Assembly: GCA_030526045.1 (NCBI GenBank)
Contig: JAUNDN010000002.1
Coordinates: 1 to 64,000, forward strand
DNA length: 64,000 nt
Reading direction: 5' to 3'
From: Bacillota bacterium
GTDB lineage: Bacteria; Bacillota; Clostridia; Lachnospirales; Lachnospiraceae
Shown: in pieces, positions 1-9,388 of the stretch
Numbering within the stretch: position 1 is the stretch's first letter
Layout of the letters: every line of letters starts with the position of its first letter
Notes under the pieces: model-generated
What the model saw: the letters and a program-made list of their open reading frames with translations, nothing else
What the model was told of the DNA's origin: nothing
The model's database searches: none
Program-made: the position numbers and the translations under genes

Positions 1-1178
1 CCCACCAGACTCATATCTCCCTTAAGCACATTGTAGAACTGGGGGAGTTCATCAATGCTGGTCTTACGGATAAATTTCCCCACCCTGGTAATGCGGGGGT
101 CATTTTCCATCTTAAACATCAGGCCCTGCATTTCATTTTGTTTCTCAAGCTCCTTCTTCCGCTCCTCCGCATCTACATACATGGAACGGAACTTGTAGAT
201 TTTGAATCGTCGCCCGTTCCTGCCGATCCGGATCTGGGAAAACAACACTGGTCCCGGTGAGTCCAGCTTAATGGCAATCGCAACAAACGGGAAGAAAAGG
301 AATGTGATCAGCATTCCCACAAGCCCGCCTGCAATATCCATCACACGCTTTATCAAAAGCTTCTTATAACTGCTTCGGAATCTCGTATAGGTTATCACAG
401 AATAGCCGCCAAAATCATCAATAGAGCTTCTGTTCGCATCCATTCCCGGCAATTCCAGGCAATAGTGACAATCCACTCCCATCTCATCAAAGCCGCTTAA
501 TATCATCTGTATCTGCTTCTGCGGCAGCTCCGGTGCATATACGAAAACCTCATCCAGTGCCATAAATGTGGCATTTTCCATAAAGTTTTCTTTCATGTCA
601 AATACCGGTACTCCGTCAATCGTCTGTGTCTCATCCCCGGTCTGTCCCGGCACGGCAACGCCAATCAGTTGATAGTTGATATCAAGGTTTTTCTTTAGGT
701 GGAATACCACATCAGATACCATTGTATTCTGTGTAATGACAAGCACCTTAATTTTAGACAGATCGGAACGGTAATGCATTCTGATTGACTTTTTGATCAA
801 AAGGTGCAGAAAAAGTGTAATTATCACATTGATAATAACAAAATAGACGATGACCAGACGGGCAAATACATCTGCCCATTTCAAGAAAAACATGATTGTC
901 TGTGTCACCAGAATCATAATCGCATTATACTGTACAACCGCCCGAAGCTCTTTCCATTTATTACGCTTTAAGAAATTGCGGTTCCAGTCAAGGAAAAAGG
1001 TATATATGGTACAGAAGAGCAGAAAAACAAGACACACCTGAAAGTGTATCCCCTTATCTCCCATATCTCTGAAATTGCCGAATCGGATGTAGGTTGCAAG
1101 CGTAAAGGAAATCACAATTGCTACCAGATCCGCAAACCACAATCCATATACCTCTACGATTTTATTCTTCTGATTCAT
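1..1178 (-). CDS. Polytopic phosphoglycosyl transferase (bacterial sugar transferase), C-terminus off window
   Basis: About 392 residues are readable from ATG 1178 before the window edge cuts the gene; it was translated by hand from the bases. The N-terminus has about four hydrophobic helices, followed by a Rossmann-like region typical of the CoA_binding_3 domain. Next come another membrane helix and the sugar-transferase core with SPGPVLFSQIRIGR, KIYKFRSM, TSIDELPQFYNVLKGD and MSLVG. Family knowledge: such enzymes move a sugar-1-phosphate from a UDP-sugar to undecaprenyl phosphate and so start a lipid-linked glycan. The start overlaps the end of the upstream GT17 gene by 17 bases and has TGAGG about 9 bases before it. 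It differs from the short PglC-like enzyme at 27977-28600, so the locus has two initiating enzymes. The sugar transferred cannot be read from the sequence. Confidence 0.9.
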   Translation of the reverse strand, partial: MNQKNKIVEVYGLWFADLVAIVISFTLATYIRFGNFRDMGDKGIHFQVCLVFLLFCTIYTFFLDWNRNFLKRNKWKELRAVVQYNAIMILVTQTIMFFLKWADVFARLVIVYFVIINVIITLFLHLLIKKSIRMHYRSDLSKIKVLVITQNTMVSDVVFHLKKNLDINYQLIGVAVPGQTGDETQTIDGVPVFDMKENFMENATFMALDEVFVYAPELPQKQIQMILSGFDEMGVDCHYCLELPGMDANRSSIDDFGGYSVITYTRFRSSYKKLLIKRVMDIAGGLVGMLITFLFFPFVAIAIKLDSPGPVLFSQIRIGRNGRRFKIYKFRSMYVDAEERKKELEKQNEMQGLMFKMENDPRITRVGKFIRKTSIDELPQFYNVLKGDMSLV

Positions 1179-2109
1179 ATAACAATCGCCTCAGCTTCCT
1201 GAATCCCTTTCTGAAAAATCGCTTGATCTTCATAGATACTTTTGTATAAAACAGCTTTCCGCCGCTCACCGGTGGCATAATGAGGTAATCATATTCCTCA
1301 AGGTGTTCAAGCAGATACTTAGGGTAGCTGTCATCAATTTCCACTCTCTTGAATCTGGCGTCCCTTCCGAACATATCCTGTCCTAAGATCAGGCGGTCCT
1401 TTGCTTCCGCCAACGTGTCCTGGTTGTTATATTCCTGGTGGGCAGCCGCTACTACCTTGGTTCCGATACGCTTTGACACATCGCTTTCCTGCTTGCTCCC
1501 CATATAACCGAAATGCCAGCCGCCGTCTGCCACCCGTACCGCCTCCGGCGCTGTCGTAGAAGCCTCCCGGAGCTGAATGATCCCATCCGATGGGATGCTT
1601 CTCCGGCTAAAGACCTTGGTTCCAAGCCACAGCCTGCGCTCCACGCTGGGAAACTCTCCCGTAATGGAAAGAAGGTTGCCTGATACCTCTTCCATGTTGA
1701 GATAACAGTAAAACATCCTCTGTGCCAGATGATAAATTTTATCAGGGTCAAAGCCTTCGATAATCTCCTTCAGCACTTTGGGATTGGGGATCTCATCCAC
1801 ATCACTTAAGATGATCACATCCTCATCTGTGGCATTTACAAGCCCCTTCTCCAATGCATTTTTCTGGAACTTATCCCGCAGATGGGTTGTGGTATCCACA
1901 GGCGAGTTGTCCACCACGATATACTCAATTTTGGGAAGAAACTCCCGAAACAGCTCTTTATTTTTTTCGAAGCACAGCTCCTTGGGTTCCCCCGAAAAGG
2001 TCACCGTTGCTTCCTCTATGATGAACTTATCCACCAGAGGATCCATAATGTGAAGCCGCAGATTCAAAATATCCAGTTCGTTAAAAAAGGGAATGCAATC
2101 GTATACCAT
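1162..2109 (-). CDS. Glycosyltransferase family 17-like protein
   Basis: A 315-residue soluble protein that begins MVYDCIPFFNELD, the usual opening of GT17 proteins (the beta-1,4-mannosyl-glycoprotein N-acetylglucosaminyltransferase Pfam family). A DVDEIP motif near residues 103-108 is the likely metal/nucleotide-sugar site. I place the start at ATG 2109, because AAAGGA lies 8 bases upstream and the family alignment begins there; an ATG at 2118 is also in frame. The last residues are basic, suggesting membrane association. Bacterial GT17 members sit in capsule or glycan loci, but their donor and acceptor are mostly unknown. It is translated between the DUF5672 gene and the sugar transferase of the same transcript. 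Confidence 0.8.
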   Translation of the reverse strand: MVYDCIPFFNELDILNLRLHIMDPLVDKFIIEEATVTFSGEPKELCFEKNKELFREFLPKIEYIVVDNSPVDTTTHLRDKFQKNALEKGLVNATDEDVIILSDVDEIPNPKVLKEIIEGFDPDKIYHLAQRMFYCYLNMEEVSGNLLSITGEFPSVERRLWLGTKVFSRRSIPSDGIIQLREASTTAPEAVRVADGGWHFGYMGSKQESDVSKRIGTKVVAAAHQEYNNQDTLAEAKDRLILGQDMFGRDARFKRVEIDDSYPKYLLEHLEEYDYLIMPPVSGGKLFYTKVSMKIKRFFRKGFRKLRRLLYESEE

Positions 2110-2133
2110 AATTTCCATCCTTTTGATTCACTG

Positions 2134-2922
2134 TCAGCCCTTTCCGATACGCCTCCAGAAAAGTAACGGTCTTACCCTGTCCTTAAACCGCAGCCATCTT
2201 CTCGTCCACGGATTTTCAAACCTGGGATACTGTTCATTTCTTCCCCACCATTTGTGGAAGACGAAGGGGGCATCCACCTCCTGTACCTCCGGAACAGGAT
2301 GCTCATGTCCGAAATATTTTGCAACCTCCACAGGCGCGATCCGCATACCGGCTTCCTCAATTCTGTGCTTGTTCATACAGCACAGGAAAATGTCTTCGTT
2401 GTAAAAGCCATCCTCATCCATTTCCCACTTAAGCTCTGCCTTCCTTGGAAATTCCAGAAGTCTTTTGCTGCGTAAGGACACGCTGTTTCCCACTCTGCAA
2501 AGATTTCCGTAAACATCATGGTAGCAGTGCTTCGTTCCCGGCTTTGGAACAGGCCAGGGGGAACCGATATAGTCGTAATTTAAGAATTCCTCCCGCCACT
2601 TTTCCGGGTGCACCACAAAACCGTCATAGTGGATCAAAAGTACATAATCCGTGTCAATATAATCCCCAAGCTCATACACCATTTTGTAATTAAAGCTGTC
2701 AATGTCGGTAAGCTTGGAGGTGTGCTTATAGGTAATGCTCTTGGGTAAGCTTAAGGGCCTACGATGGGTGATCAGCACCACCTCACCGAACTCAATCCCC
2801 TGCATGCTGTGTTCCAAGGCTTTGATCGTCTCATAAATCTTAACGCTGGTCATCGCTGCCAGTGTCACGTTCGGGAGCTTCAGTTTACCGATATCTGCCG
2901 CTTCACCATTCCTATCACTCAT
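2134..2922 (-). CDS. DUF5672 family protein, putative glycosyltransferase
   Basis: A 262-residue protein matching the DUF5672 family by its central HYDGFVVHPEKW segment, the following YIGSPWP, and NEDIFLC near the C-terminal third. These proteins occur in polysaccharide clusters and look like GT-A-fold glycosyltransferases, but no reaction has been assigned as far as I know. No signal peptide or membrane helix is seen, so it should act in the cytoplasm. The start at ATG 2922 has GGAG 6 bases upstream and overlaps the stop of the preceding GT11-like gene by 8 bases (ATGAGTGA), suggesting translational coupling. An ATG at 2934 is an alternative. Confidence 0.7.
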   Translation of the reverse strand: MSDRNGEAADIGKLKLPNVTLAAMTSVKIYETIKALEHSMQGIEFGEVVLITHRRPLSLPKSITYKHTSKLTDIDSFNYKMVYELGDYIDTDYVLLIHYDGFVVHPEKWREEFLNYDYIGSPWPVPKPGTKHCYHDVYGNLCRVGNSVSLRSKRLLEFPRKAELKWEMDEDGFYNEDIFLCCMNKHRIEEAGMRIAPVEVAKYFGHEHPVPEVQEVDAPFVFHKWWGRNEQYPRFENPWTRRWLRFKDRVRPLLFWRRIGKG

Positions 2923-3961
2923 AAACAGCTCCATTCTGTCCTTTTAGTCTTCTGATCACTGCACGCTGAATCTTTTTTAAATAAAACCAACCATAAATCA
3001 ATCTTCTTCTGATATTCTGAAAGAAATATCTTACCTTTCCCGGACGCTTGTTTCTTCTGGCATACTTAGAAGAGTACTCTTTATACTTCTCAAGCTCTTC
3101 CCGACATTCCTGTGCAGTAAACAGTCTTCCTTTTCTGTCCATGTAGTGGAACAGGCTGTAAATATTCTGCTCCGAAGCCCAGTAGCCATCGGAAACATTA
3201 TGTCTGGCCCAATATTTGGGAGCAATGGCAAATTTCAATGTTTCACTGGTATGCGCCGGCAGACAGGCAAAGGAGGAATTAGACAGAAGCAGATAATGCG
3301 CATTTTTCAATGTCACATAATCCTTCCCAATGTCAAAATGATGTGCCGGAATACCGGGAAGCATTTTTCGTGCCGATACCACATCATCCGTAATGATCAT
3401 AAATTCCATATCCGGACGAAGCTTTTTCATTTCAGCCATTCCATGAATCCAGTATTTCTTATCAATAAACAATTCAGGGCTTCCGGTATATTCCCCGCCA
3501 CGCATATTGATAATACAAAGATTTTCCCTGCTGTACTCATAGGAGTCGTATTCCGGCTTCACCCTAAGCCACTGCTTCACCTTGGAAAGGTAGGGAAGAA
3601 AATAGGACTCGTCCTGCATATTGCCATAAATCAGTGTGTTGTCCTTCACGTGATGAATTTCTTCATCTTTGCCTGCAATATAACAGCCATGTTCCATGTC
3701 ATGTTTCGAATTACCAATATAGAGCCTCGTTTCCATATCATTATATACCCGGAAAGTTTTCTTCTCTTCCTGAGAAATCTGATGCCCCAGATCTACATCC
3801 ATAAAGTACATGCCGCGGTTGCTATGAATGTTGACAGCAAAGCGTTCCTGTCCTGCAGTTCCGAACTCATAACCGTTTTCTTCTGCAATTGCTCTTGCTG
3901 TTACATAACAGAATAACTGGTTTCCCAGTCCTTGTCCGTCAATGAACTCTGTTCCAATCAT
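2915..3961 (-). CDS. GT11-like (alpha-1,2-fucosyltransferase-like) protein with altered motif I
   Basis: A 348-residue protein with the GT11 opening GQGLGNQLFCY near residues 9-19 and the late motif LLSNSSFA. Family enzymes transfer L-fucose from GDP-fucose. The conserved HxRRGD motif is changed here: residues 151-158 read INMRGGEY, so the histidine is asparagine, the second arginine is glycine and the aspartate is glutamate. It may use another donor or be weakly active. The C-terminal 50 residues are strongly basic with a hydrophobic patch, fitting membrane attachment. It follows the ABC flippase gene at 4007-5773. Confidence is high for the superfamily and low for fucose as the donor. Confidence 0.7.
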   Translation of the reverse strand: MIGTEFIDGQGLGNQLFCYVTARAIAEENGYEFGTAGQERFAVNIHSNRGMYFMDVDLGHQISQEEKKTFRVYNDMETRLYIGNSKHDMEHGCYIAGKDEEIHHVKDNTLIYGNMQDESYFLPYLSKVKQWLRVKPEYDSYEYSRENLCIINMRGGEYTGSPELFIDKKYWIHGMAEMKKLRPDMEFMIITDDVVSARKMLPGIPAHHFDIGKDYVTLKNAHYLLLSNSSFACLPAHTSETLKFAIAPKYWARHNVSDGYWASEQNIYSLFHYMDRKGRLFTAQECREELEKYKEYSSKYARRNKRPGKVRYFFQNIRRRLIYGWFYLKKIQRAVIRRLKGQNGAVYE

Positions 3962-4006
3962 AAATTCTTTTCACCCCAGGCTACTTATCTGCCGGAGTCT
4001 TCCTTT

Positions 4007-5773
4007 CTATTCTAGCGTAGTCTGTATCAGTTTGCCTTCCTCCACCTTATAAATAATATCGCACTTTTCAATGGTATTTAACCGATGTGCAATGATGATC
4101 ATGGTCTTTTTGCCGTGGAAGCTGTTCACTGCATCCATGACTGCTGCCTCCGTGTCATTGTCAAGTGCCGATGTCGCCTCGTCAAATACAAGGATTTCAG
4201 GATCGTGATAAAGTGCTCTGGCAATACCGATACGCTGTCTCTGACCACCGGAGAGCCGCACGCCCCGGTCACCGATCGTGGTGTCAAGCCCATTCGGAAG
4301 CTCCTCCACAAATTCCTTCAGCTGTGCCTCCTCAAGCACCTCCCAAATCCTCTTCTCATCAATCTTATCTGCATCGATTCCAAAAGCAATATTGTCCCGG
4401 ATGGACTCGTCAATCAGGTAGATCGACTGCGGAATATATCCAATCTGGGCAAGCCAGGATTCATAATTCTTAAAGATATCCACGCCGTCACAGGTAATAT
4501 CTCCCTCTTGTGCATGTAAGAGTCCAAGGAGGATGTCCACGATCGTGGATTTCCCGGCGCCGGAGGTTCCCATGATTCCCACTGATTTTCCCTTAGGTAC
4601 TTCCATATGGGCATCGATAAAGATATTTTTGTCAGAATCCGGATAATGGAAGGAAATGTGATTTAACTCAATCTTATCCTTAAGTTCTAACTTTTCCTTC
4701 TGAGAATATGCCTTGCGCTGTGCCAGCATGGCATCCGTCTTCATGCCTTCCTGCAAATTCTGATAAACAAAATCCAGACTTGGCTGGTTATAGGAAATCT
4801 CCGTAATGTAGGTATTGATACGGTTTACACTGGGAAGGACACGCATGGCTGCCACGCCGAAGGCGGCAAGGGTAGACACCATGGAGGCAACATTTCCGCC
4901 GCCCTTCATATAAATGATGATAAAGGTCAAGACCCCAACAATAAACACTGTCTCGATCAGAAGCCTTGGGATATTATTCATCACCGCATAGGTCCTGCCC
5001 ACGTTGGCACCTACCTTACCGGTCTCATAATAGTTCCTCACAAAGAACTCTTCACGGTTAAGCACCTTCACATCTTTAAGTCCGTAAATTGCCTGGATCC
5101 TCCACTTGGCAATTCTGGACTGGATCGCTTGGTTCTTGGCTCCGATCTTGTTCAGCTTTGGTTTGAACACTTTTACAATAACAAGTGTCATCACACCAAA
5201 CAGTACCATGATAAATAAAGTCATAAAAATATCGGTACATAATAACACTATGAAAATAAGCCCGGATACCACCACCTCAGACACCAGCTGAAGCATGGCA
5301 AGCATCAGGGAAAAGGTCTGGGGAATATCGCTGTCTGTAATACGGAATACAGTTGGAATATCTGCTCCCAGATACTGCTCATAGGGTCTGTTTAAGAATT
5401 CTCCCATAACCCGGCTGATCATCTGGTTTCTACTCTGAGTGATAAAGGTATTCTGTCTGTATACAAGATATACCAGATACAGGTTCTTAATGATATAAAT
5501 CGCCATCAATGCAAGTAAAAGAGCGGTCGTCATCTGCCCCACGCTCTGAATTCCCAGCATATCACAGATTTGCTGCAGGATTGGATACTTGTCAACATAC
5601 TCCTGTAGCGTTTCCGGGGTAAGAAGTGCCGTCACCACCGGAATCATAGCGCCTACTCCCAGAGTCTCCAAAAGACCCCCGATGAAAATCATAACGCCCA
5701 AAATTCCCAACTGAACTTTTTGTTTTCTGTCAAATATATAGCCAATCTTCTTCAACAAGCCAGTACTTTCCAT
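4007..5773 (-). CDS. ABC transporter, PglK/MsbA-type lipid-linked oligosaccharide flippase
   Basis: A 588-residue half-transporter with six N-terminal membrane helices (roughly residues 20-320) fused to an ATPase domain. Walker A GTSGAGKST is near 402-410, signature LSGGQ near 507-511, Walker B ILVFDEA near 527-533 and the switch histidine in AHRL near 563. It most resembles PglK (WlaB), the ABC flippase that moves undecaprenyl-diphosphate-linked glycans across the membrane. I place the start at ATG 5773, behind AAGGAG and about 36 bases after the predicted transcription start; ATG 5797 lacks a ribosome site. It leads a five-gene unit with its own promoter. A paralogue lies at 43570-45327. 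Confidence 0.85.
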   Translation of the reverse strand: MESTGLLKKIGYIFDRKQKVQLGILGVMIFIGGLLETLGVGAMIPVVTALLTPETLQEYVDKYPILQQICDMLGIQSVGQMTTALLLALMAIYIIKNLYLVYLVYRQNTFITQSRNQMISRVMGEFLNRPYEQYLGADIPTVFRITDSDIPQTFSLMLAMLQLVSEVVVSGLIFIVLLCTDIFMTLFIMVLFGVMTLVIVKVFKPKLNKIGAKNQAIQSRIAKWRIQAIYGLKDVKVLNREEFFVRNYYETGKVGANVGRTYAVMNNIPRLLIETVFIVGVLTFIIIYMKGGGNVASMVSTLAAFGVAAMRVLPSVNRINTYITEISYNQPSLDFVYQNLQEGMKTDAMLAQRKAYSQKEKLELKDKIELNHISFHYPDSDKNIFIDAHMEVPKGKSVGIMGTSGAGKSTIVDILLGLLHAQEGDITCDGVDIFKNYESWLAQIGYIPQSIYLIDESIRDNIAFGIDADKIDEKRIWEVLEEAQLKEFVEELPNGLDTTIGDRGVRLSGGQRQRIGIARALYHDPEILVFDEATSALDNDTEAAVMDAVNSFHGKKTMIIIAHRLNTIEKCDIIYKVEEGKLIQTTLE

Positions 5774-5815
5774 AGTTCTCCTTATCAGCTTCGACATCTA
5801 CACATAATTATAAAA

Positions 5816-5844
5816 ATTATACCATACATTGTTTTTATAGGCAA
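5816..5844 (-). promoter_or_regulatory. Sigma-A-type promoter with extended -10, upstream of ABC flippase
   Basis: On the minus strand: -35 TTGCCT (5839-5844), a 17-base spacer, and -10 TATAAT (5816-5821) preceded by TGG, an extended -10. It sits about 43 bases before ATG 5773, so a transcription unit can start here and cover the five genes down to position 1. It was read by eye; no start-site data exist. Confidence 0.65.
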
Positions 5845-5862
5845 ATTAAAGTCAAACACTTT

Positions 5863-5888
5863 AAAGGCACCGGAATCCCGATGCCTTT
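5863..5888 (-). terminator. Possible weak terminator hairpin after acyltransferase gene
   Basis: The inverted repeat pairs AAAGGCA with TGCCTTT and encloses a shorter CGG/CCG stem with one mismatch. It lies between the acyltransferase stop (5901) and the promoter at 5816-5844. The downstream tract is T-rich but interrupted, so termination would be partial at best. Confidence 0.35.
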
Positions 5889-5900
5889 AGTCATTAATCC

Positions 5901-6920
5901 TTATTTCGTAAATATTCTTCTAATCAATTTACATATCACATGTAATAGATATGCACTACAAATGATACATGCAAAGACAATTACATTTAATAACAGCTTA
6001 CTATTCAAATCCAAAATAGTCCTCAACCGGTTTCCAAGCCATTCTTCAACACAATAAAGCTCGAGTGAAATACTCCCAAGAAATCCAAACACCTTTAAAA
6101 TACCCTGTCCAAATATTTTTAAATGTGTATCTGCCTGGAGAAACAGCCATCCAAGAAGGCAGGAGCCTGATATTGCCATCAGGAAATTGGGAATACAGCA
6201 GTTGGATGTCGGAACCACCAGAAAATAATCCTCATAATTTGTAAGATAAGCAAAGTACAGTCCTAATAAAAATGCACAGATGCATATTTTCCAGGTGAGC
6301 TTTGTAAAGATCACATTTTTGTTCTGTAGTATCCATCCTGCTAAGATCCCAACAATAAAAACCGGGATCCTATTGGTAAATCCATATAAATCCGGTCTCA
6401 TAATGTCGCGCAATGCAACCGATACAAGGACCCAAATCAATAACAGACAGATTGTGAATTGGACCTTACTTTGCGTTCTTGCAAACACTTTGTAATAAAG
6501 AGGGAACAAAAGGTAAAAAGTGAAAATTGCAGGAACAAACCACAAAAAGCTGTAAATGCTGTCCATATAAAAATTGACAAAAAATGTGTTTTTCAGAAAA
6601 TCAGAAAAACTCCAGTGCTGAACAAACGCCATCACAATTGCAGTGACCAAAAACGGAAGAAAAACATTTACGATCCGCCTTTTATAAAAGGTGGGCACAC
6701 GATACTTTGCAATTGCGTAAGTCATTCCTATCCCCGACAGGAAAAAGAAAAAATCAACTCCGCAAAATCCGATTCTTTTTATTGCTTTTTCGGCAACATA
6801 GAGTCCCCAACAGCCTTCCGTAACAATCTGCCATTCATGAAAGATCAGAATCCACAACGCTGCGACTCCCATAATTTGACTTCTGTATTTATTTATTAAC
6901 TGTAAGCCACTCTTCTCCAT
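5901..6920 (-). CDS. Acyltransferase family 3 membrane protein (OafA-like)
   Basis: A 339-residue protein with about ten hydrophobic segments and the acyltransferase-3 pattern: a conserved histidine near residue 28 (LIFHEW) and GVDFFFFLSGIGM around residues 53-65. Such proteins move acetyl or similar groups from the cytoplasm to sugars outside the membrane. The ATG directly follows the TAA of the GT2 gene at 6921, so translation is probably coupled. Stretches of this gene are more AT-rich than its neighbours, which may mean separate acquisition. The acyl group and target sugar cannot be told from sequence. Confidence 0.8.
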   Translation of the reverse strand: MEKSGLQLINKYRSQIMGVAALWILIFHEWQIVTEGCWGLYVAEKAIKRIGFCGVDFFFFLSGIGMTYAIAKYRVPTFYKRRIVNVFLPFLVTAIVMAFVQHWSFSDFLKNTFFVNFYMDSIYSFLWFVPAIFTFYLLFPLYYKVFARTQSKVQFTICLLLIWVLVSVALRDIMRPDLYGFTNRIPVFIVGILAGWILQNKNVIFTKLTWKICICAFLLGLYFAYLTNYEDYFLVVPTSNCCIPNFLMAISGSCLLGWLFLQADTHLKIFGQGILKVFGFLGSISLELYCVEEWLGNRLRTILDLNSKLLLNVIVFACIICSAYLLHVICKLIRRIFTK

Positions 6921-7946
6921 TTATCTGTTCTCCAAAAGCGTTCCGTTTCTCAAAGGAATAACAATCTTATCATATAGCTTAACCAGCCAATAATAAGTAC
7001 CCGGTGAAATAAGTGCCAGTTTCATCCTCAAACGATCCCCGAAAGCCACATAATTCTTTTGATAGATTCTCCTGATTTCTGTTTTCTCGGATTTCAGAAA
7101 TACCATTAGTTGTCTCCCTGAATCCTTCATCCCCCGGTCCCTGAAATCCACATAATAGAACAACATCCGGCGATAAAACTGGTAGGAAGCCTTCTGCGCA
7201 AGCTCCTGCATTCCAAGTCCGTATAAGTACCCCCTCTGTTCCTTCCAGAAGGGAATTTCGTCCTGAAATCTTCTTTCATGAATTTGACTGTTCATGATGC
7301 TGGTCTGTCTGTCCACCATGTAATTATAATATGGTGTATCCAAAAACACGCACTTCCCGGCTTTGGTAAGCGCCCAGGTCGTATACATGATATCCTCGGA
7401 TTTTCTTCCTTCCGTGAAACTGATATCCGTAATCAGTTTCCTTTCAAAAAGCTTGCTCCACACGGAATGATAAATATGGTATTGTTCATCACCGCAGATA
7501 TACATCTCAAGTGCTTCTTCCCTGGACAGTTCTATTCTGTTTCCGGTAGGATGAATCTCCCTCGCTCCCTCTCCGACCTCTCTGTAAGTGCAGATTGCAA
7601 TCTGCGCTCCGGTATCGAGGCAAGCTGCCAGCATTTTCTCATACATATCCGGCTCTACCCAGTCATCCCCGTCCACATAACCGATATATTCTCCCTGCGC
7701 AATCTTGAGTCCCGCATTTCTTGCAGCGGAAGGACCTCCGTTCTCCCGGTGAATGACCTTGATCTGTTCATTTTTCGCTGCAAATCTGTCACAGATCTCA
7801 GCCGTACCGTCTGTAGAGCCATCATCCACCACAATAATCTCAAGTCTTTCATAGGTCTGCTCAAGCAGGCTTTCCAGACAGCGTGGCAGATAATCCTTAA
7901 TGTTATATGCAGTTACGATGACTGAAATCAGCTTCTTATCTGTCAT
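6921..7946 (-). CDS. Family 2 glycosyltransferase
   Basis: A 341-residue GT2 enzyme with the GT-A core at its N-terminus: SVIVTAYN near residues 8-15, VVDDGSTDGT near 38-47 and YVDGDDW near 90-96, which hold the nucleotide-binding and metal-binding aspartates. The C-terminal half is the helical region common in capsule and teichoic-acid glycosyltransferases. No membrane helix is evident, so it should add a sugar to a lipid-linked glycan at the cytoplasmic face. GGGAG lies 6 bases before ATG 7946. It sits between a fucosyltransferase and an acyltransferase gene. The sugar is unknown. Confidence 0.85.
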   Translation of the reverse strand: MTDKKLISVIVTAYNIKDYLPRCLESLLEQTYERLEIIVVDDGSTDGTAEICDRFAAKNEQIKVIHRENGGPSAARNAGLKIAQGEYIGYVDGDDWVEPDMYEKMLAACLDTGAQIAICTYREVGEGAREIHPTGNRIELSREEALEMYICGDEQYHIYHSVWSKLFERKLITDISFTEGRKSEDIMYTTWALTKAGKCVFLDTPYYNYMVDRQTSIMNSQIHERRFQDEIPFWKEQRGYLYGLGMQELAQKASYQFYRRMLFYYVDFRDRGMKDSGRQLMVFLKSEKTEIRRIYQKNYVAFGDRLRMKLALISPGTYYWLVKLYDKIVIPLRNGTLLENR

Positions 7947-7949
7947 TTC

Positions 7950-8864
7950 CTACTCCCGCCCCGTTATTTCGCCTTTCGGTGAAATTTTCAGCATTCCTTC
8001 TGTATAGATATCCGCACAATCCTGATTGCCAAACCACCGGTCTGGAGCAATCACAAGCTTCCGAGCAGAAGGATTCAGCCATGCGCCCCACCAGCTGAAG
8101 CTGGAATTAGCCAGAATATGATGCTTACATCTGCTCATCAGATACAAATCAAGATAACCTGTATCCTCATCCGTTCCTTCAACTACCGTAAATGCAGCAT
8201 TTTCGCCGTACTGTTCTGCAATCCATTCCTTTGCCCACTCCGGCTCATTGCTGAACACGAAGAAGGAGCCTTCCGGAAAATGTTCTCTCATCACATCAAC
8301 TGCCTTCCGGTAATAGTCATCTGTGCAGATGTTTCCATAAGCCTCTGCATTATCCAGATAGTCACCACGCCTGATATGAATTGACACCGAAAGTGTATTA
8401 TCAATCTGTTCCTGATAAAGCTTAGTCTGCTTCACAAGCTCTGCAGGTATCCCATCCCACATTCTCTGCGAAAATTGAAATGCATCCCTCACCAGGGGCT
8501 CAATATCCTTAAAATACTTTTCACTCTGAAAATATCCGGTAAAGTATGCAGGCTCTCTCTTTAAAATCTCCTCGTCAAAATTGCAATCTCTTTCCATGTA
8601 TTTCATGGATTTTCTGCCAAACAGCTTTCTTCTGATCCGATGAGTCAATTTAAGGAACCCATCTGTGATCTCATCAATCTCCTCCCGGGTTGCCTTGGGA
8701 TATTCAATCCCGAAAATCCACAGCATAAGCGGACGCGCATCCCGCCCCTCATACTCCGTGATGTCGTCCAGCTTAACCTCTCTTCCCAAAGTCTTCAGTT
8801 TTAAGTAAAGGGCATACTGGAACATCTGATTGCCAAGCCCACCGGTCATTCTGATGATATTCAT
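7950..8864 (-). CDS. Alpha-1,2-fucosyltransferase (GT11), intact motif
   Basis: A 304-residue GT11 enzyme. It opens with [15 protein letters not shown] and has the complete HxRRGD motif at residues 163-168 (HIRRGDY), which binds GDP-fucose in this superfamily. The late motif is [12 protein letters not shown]. The expected reaction is transfer of L-fucose in alpha-1,2 linkage to a lipid-linked glycan. The start overlaps the preceding acetyltransferase stop by four bases (ATGA). It is a tandem paralogue of 10469-11425: beyond protein similarity the two share near-identical DNA, for example about 23 bases at 8087-8109 and 10609-10631. That points to recent duplication or gene conversion. GDP-fucose synthesis genes are not in this window. 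Confidence 0.88.
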   Translation of the reverse strand: MNIIRMTGGLGNQMFQYALYLKLKTLGREVKLDDITEYEGRDARPLMLWIFGIEYPKATREEIDEITDGFLKLTHRIRRKLFGRKSMKYMERDCNFDEEILKREPAYFTGYFQSEKYFKDIEPLVRDAFQFSQRMWDGIPAELVKQTKLYQEQIDNTLSVSIHIRRGDYLDNAEAYGNICTDDYYRKAVDVMREHFPEGSFFVFSNEPEWAKEWIAEQYGENAAFTVVEGTDEDTGYLDLYLMSRCKHHILANSSFSWWGAWLNPSARKLVIAPDRWFGNQDCADIYTEGMLKISPKGEITGRE

Positions 8865-9376
8865 AAAATCACCGCTTCCCGTTTATCATAATAAACACTT
8901 CCCGCAGGTACATCTCTGCGTACCACGCTTCCCGCTCCAATCACAGCATGATCCCCGATCTTTACCCCTTTCAGTATGATGCATCCCGCACCAACCCAAA
9001 CATGATCCCCAATCTCTATCTTTTCACCGGGGAATTCTTCTCCGGTCTCCCTAAAATCATGATCATGATCTACAATCACAAGATTATTTCCAAACTTGCA
9101 ATAATCACCGATCACAATCTCTTTCATGCAGGTAATGGAAGTATTGGTATTAAAAAAGCAATGTGCTCCGATCGAAAGCCTTCCCTTTCCCTTGCAGCCC
9201 AGATAGAAAGCTCCCCTGTTCTGTATTTTTTCCCCAAGAACAACCGTGGCTCCCCTATCCTTTTCAAGTGTCACCTTTTCCATTGCCAGAGGAAAGCCTA
9301 TCTTTACACTGCTTCCGTATTTCATTTTCCAAATTAAAACCGTAAAAACACTTTTTACTGCCTTGAGCACCAACAT
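8861..9376 (-). CDS. Hexapeptide-repeat (left-handed beta-helix) acetyltransferase
   Basis: A 171-residue protein with hexapeptide repeats from about residue 55 onward ([33 protein letters not shown]), the left-handed beta-helix of WbbJ/maltose-type O-acetyltransferases. VDHDHDF near residue 107 supplies the probable catalytic histidine. It would use acetyl-CoA to acetylate a sugar or sugar nucleotide in the cytoplasm. It has no PglD-type N-terminal Rossmann domain, so I do not call it PglD, although it is the only hexapeptide acetyltransferase in the window. It lies between a GT4 gene (12 bases upstream) and a fucosyltransferase gene (overlap). Confidence 0.8.
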   Translation of the reverse strand: MLVLKAVKSVFTVLIWKMKYGSSVKIGFPLAMEKVTLEKDRGATVVLGEKIQNRGAFYLGCKGKGRLSIGAHCFFNTNTSITCMKEIVIGDYCKFGNNLVIVDHDHDFRETGEEFPGEKIEIGDHVWVGAGCIILKGVKIGDHAVIGAGSVVRRDVPAGSVYYDKREAVIL

Positions 9377-9388
9377 ATTTTCTTTCCT

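Noticed and set aside
8861..9376. Hexapeptide acetyltransferase as the missing PglD
   Set aside because: It lacks the N-terminal Rossmann domain of PglD and looks like WbbJ-type O-acetyltransferases; it is also 17 kb from the Pgl-like genes. It remains possible but unsupported.
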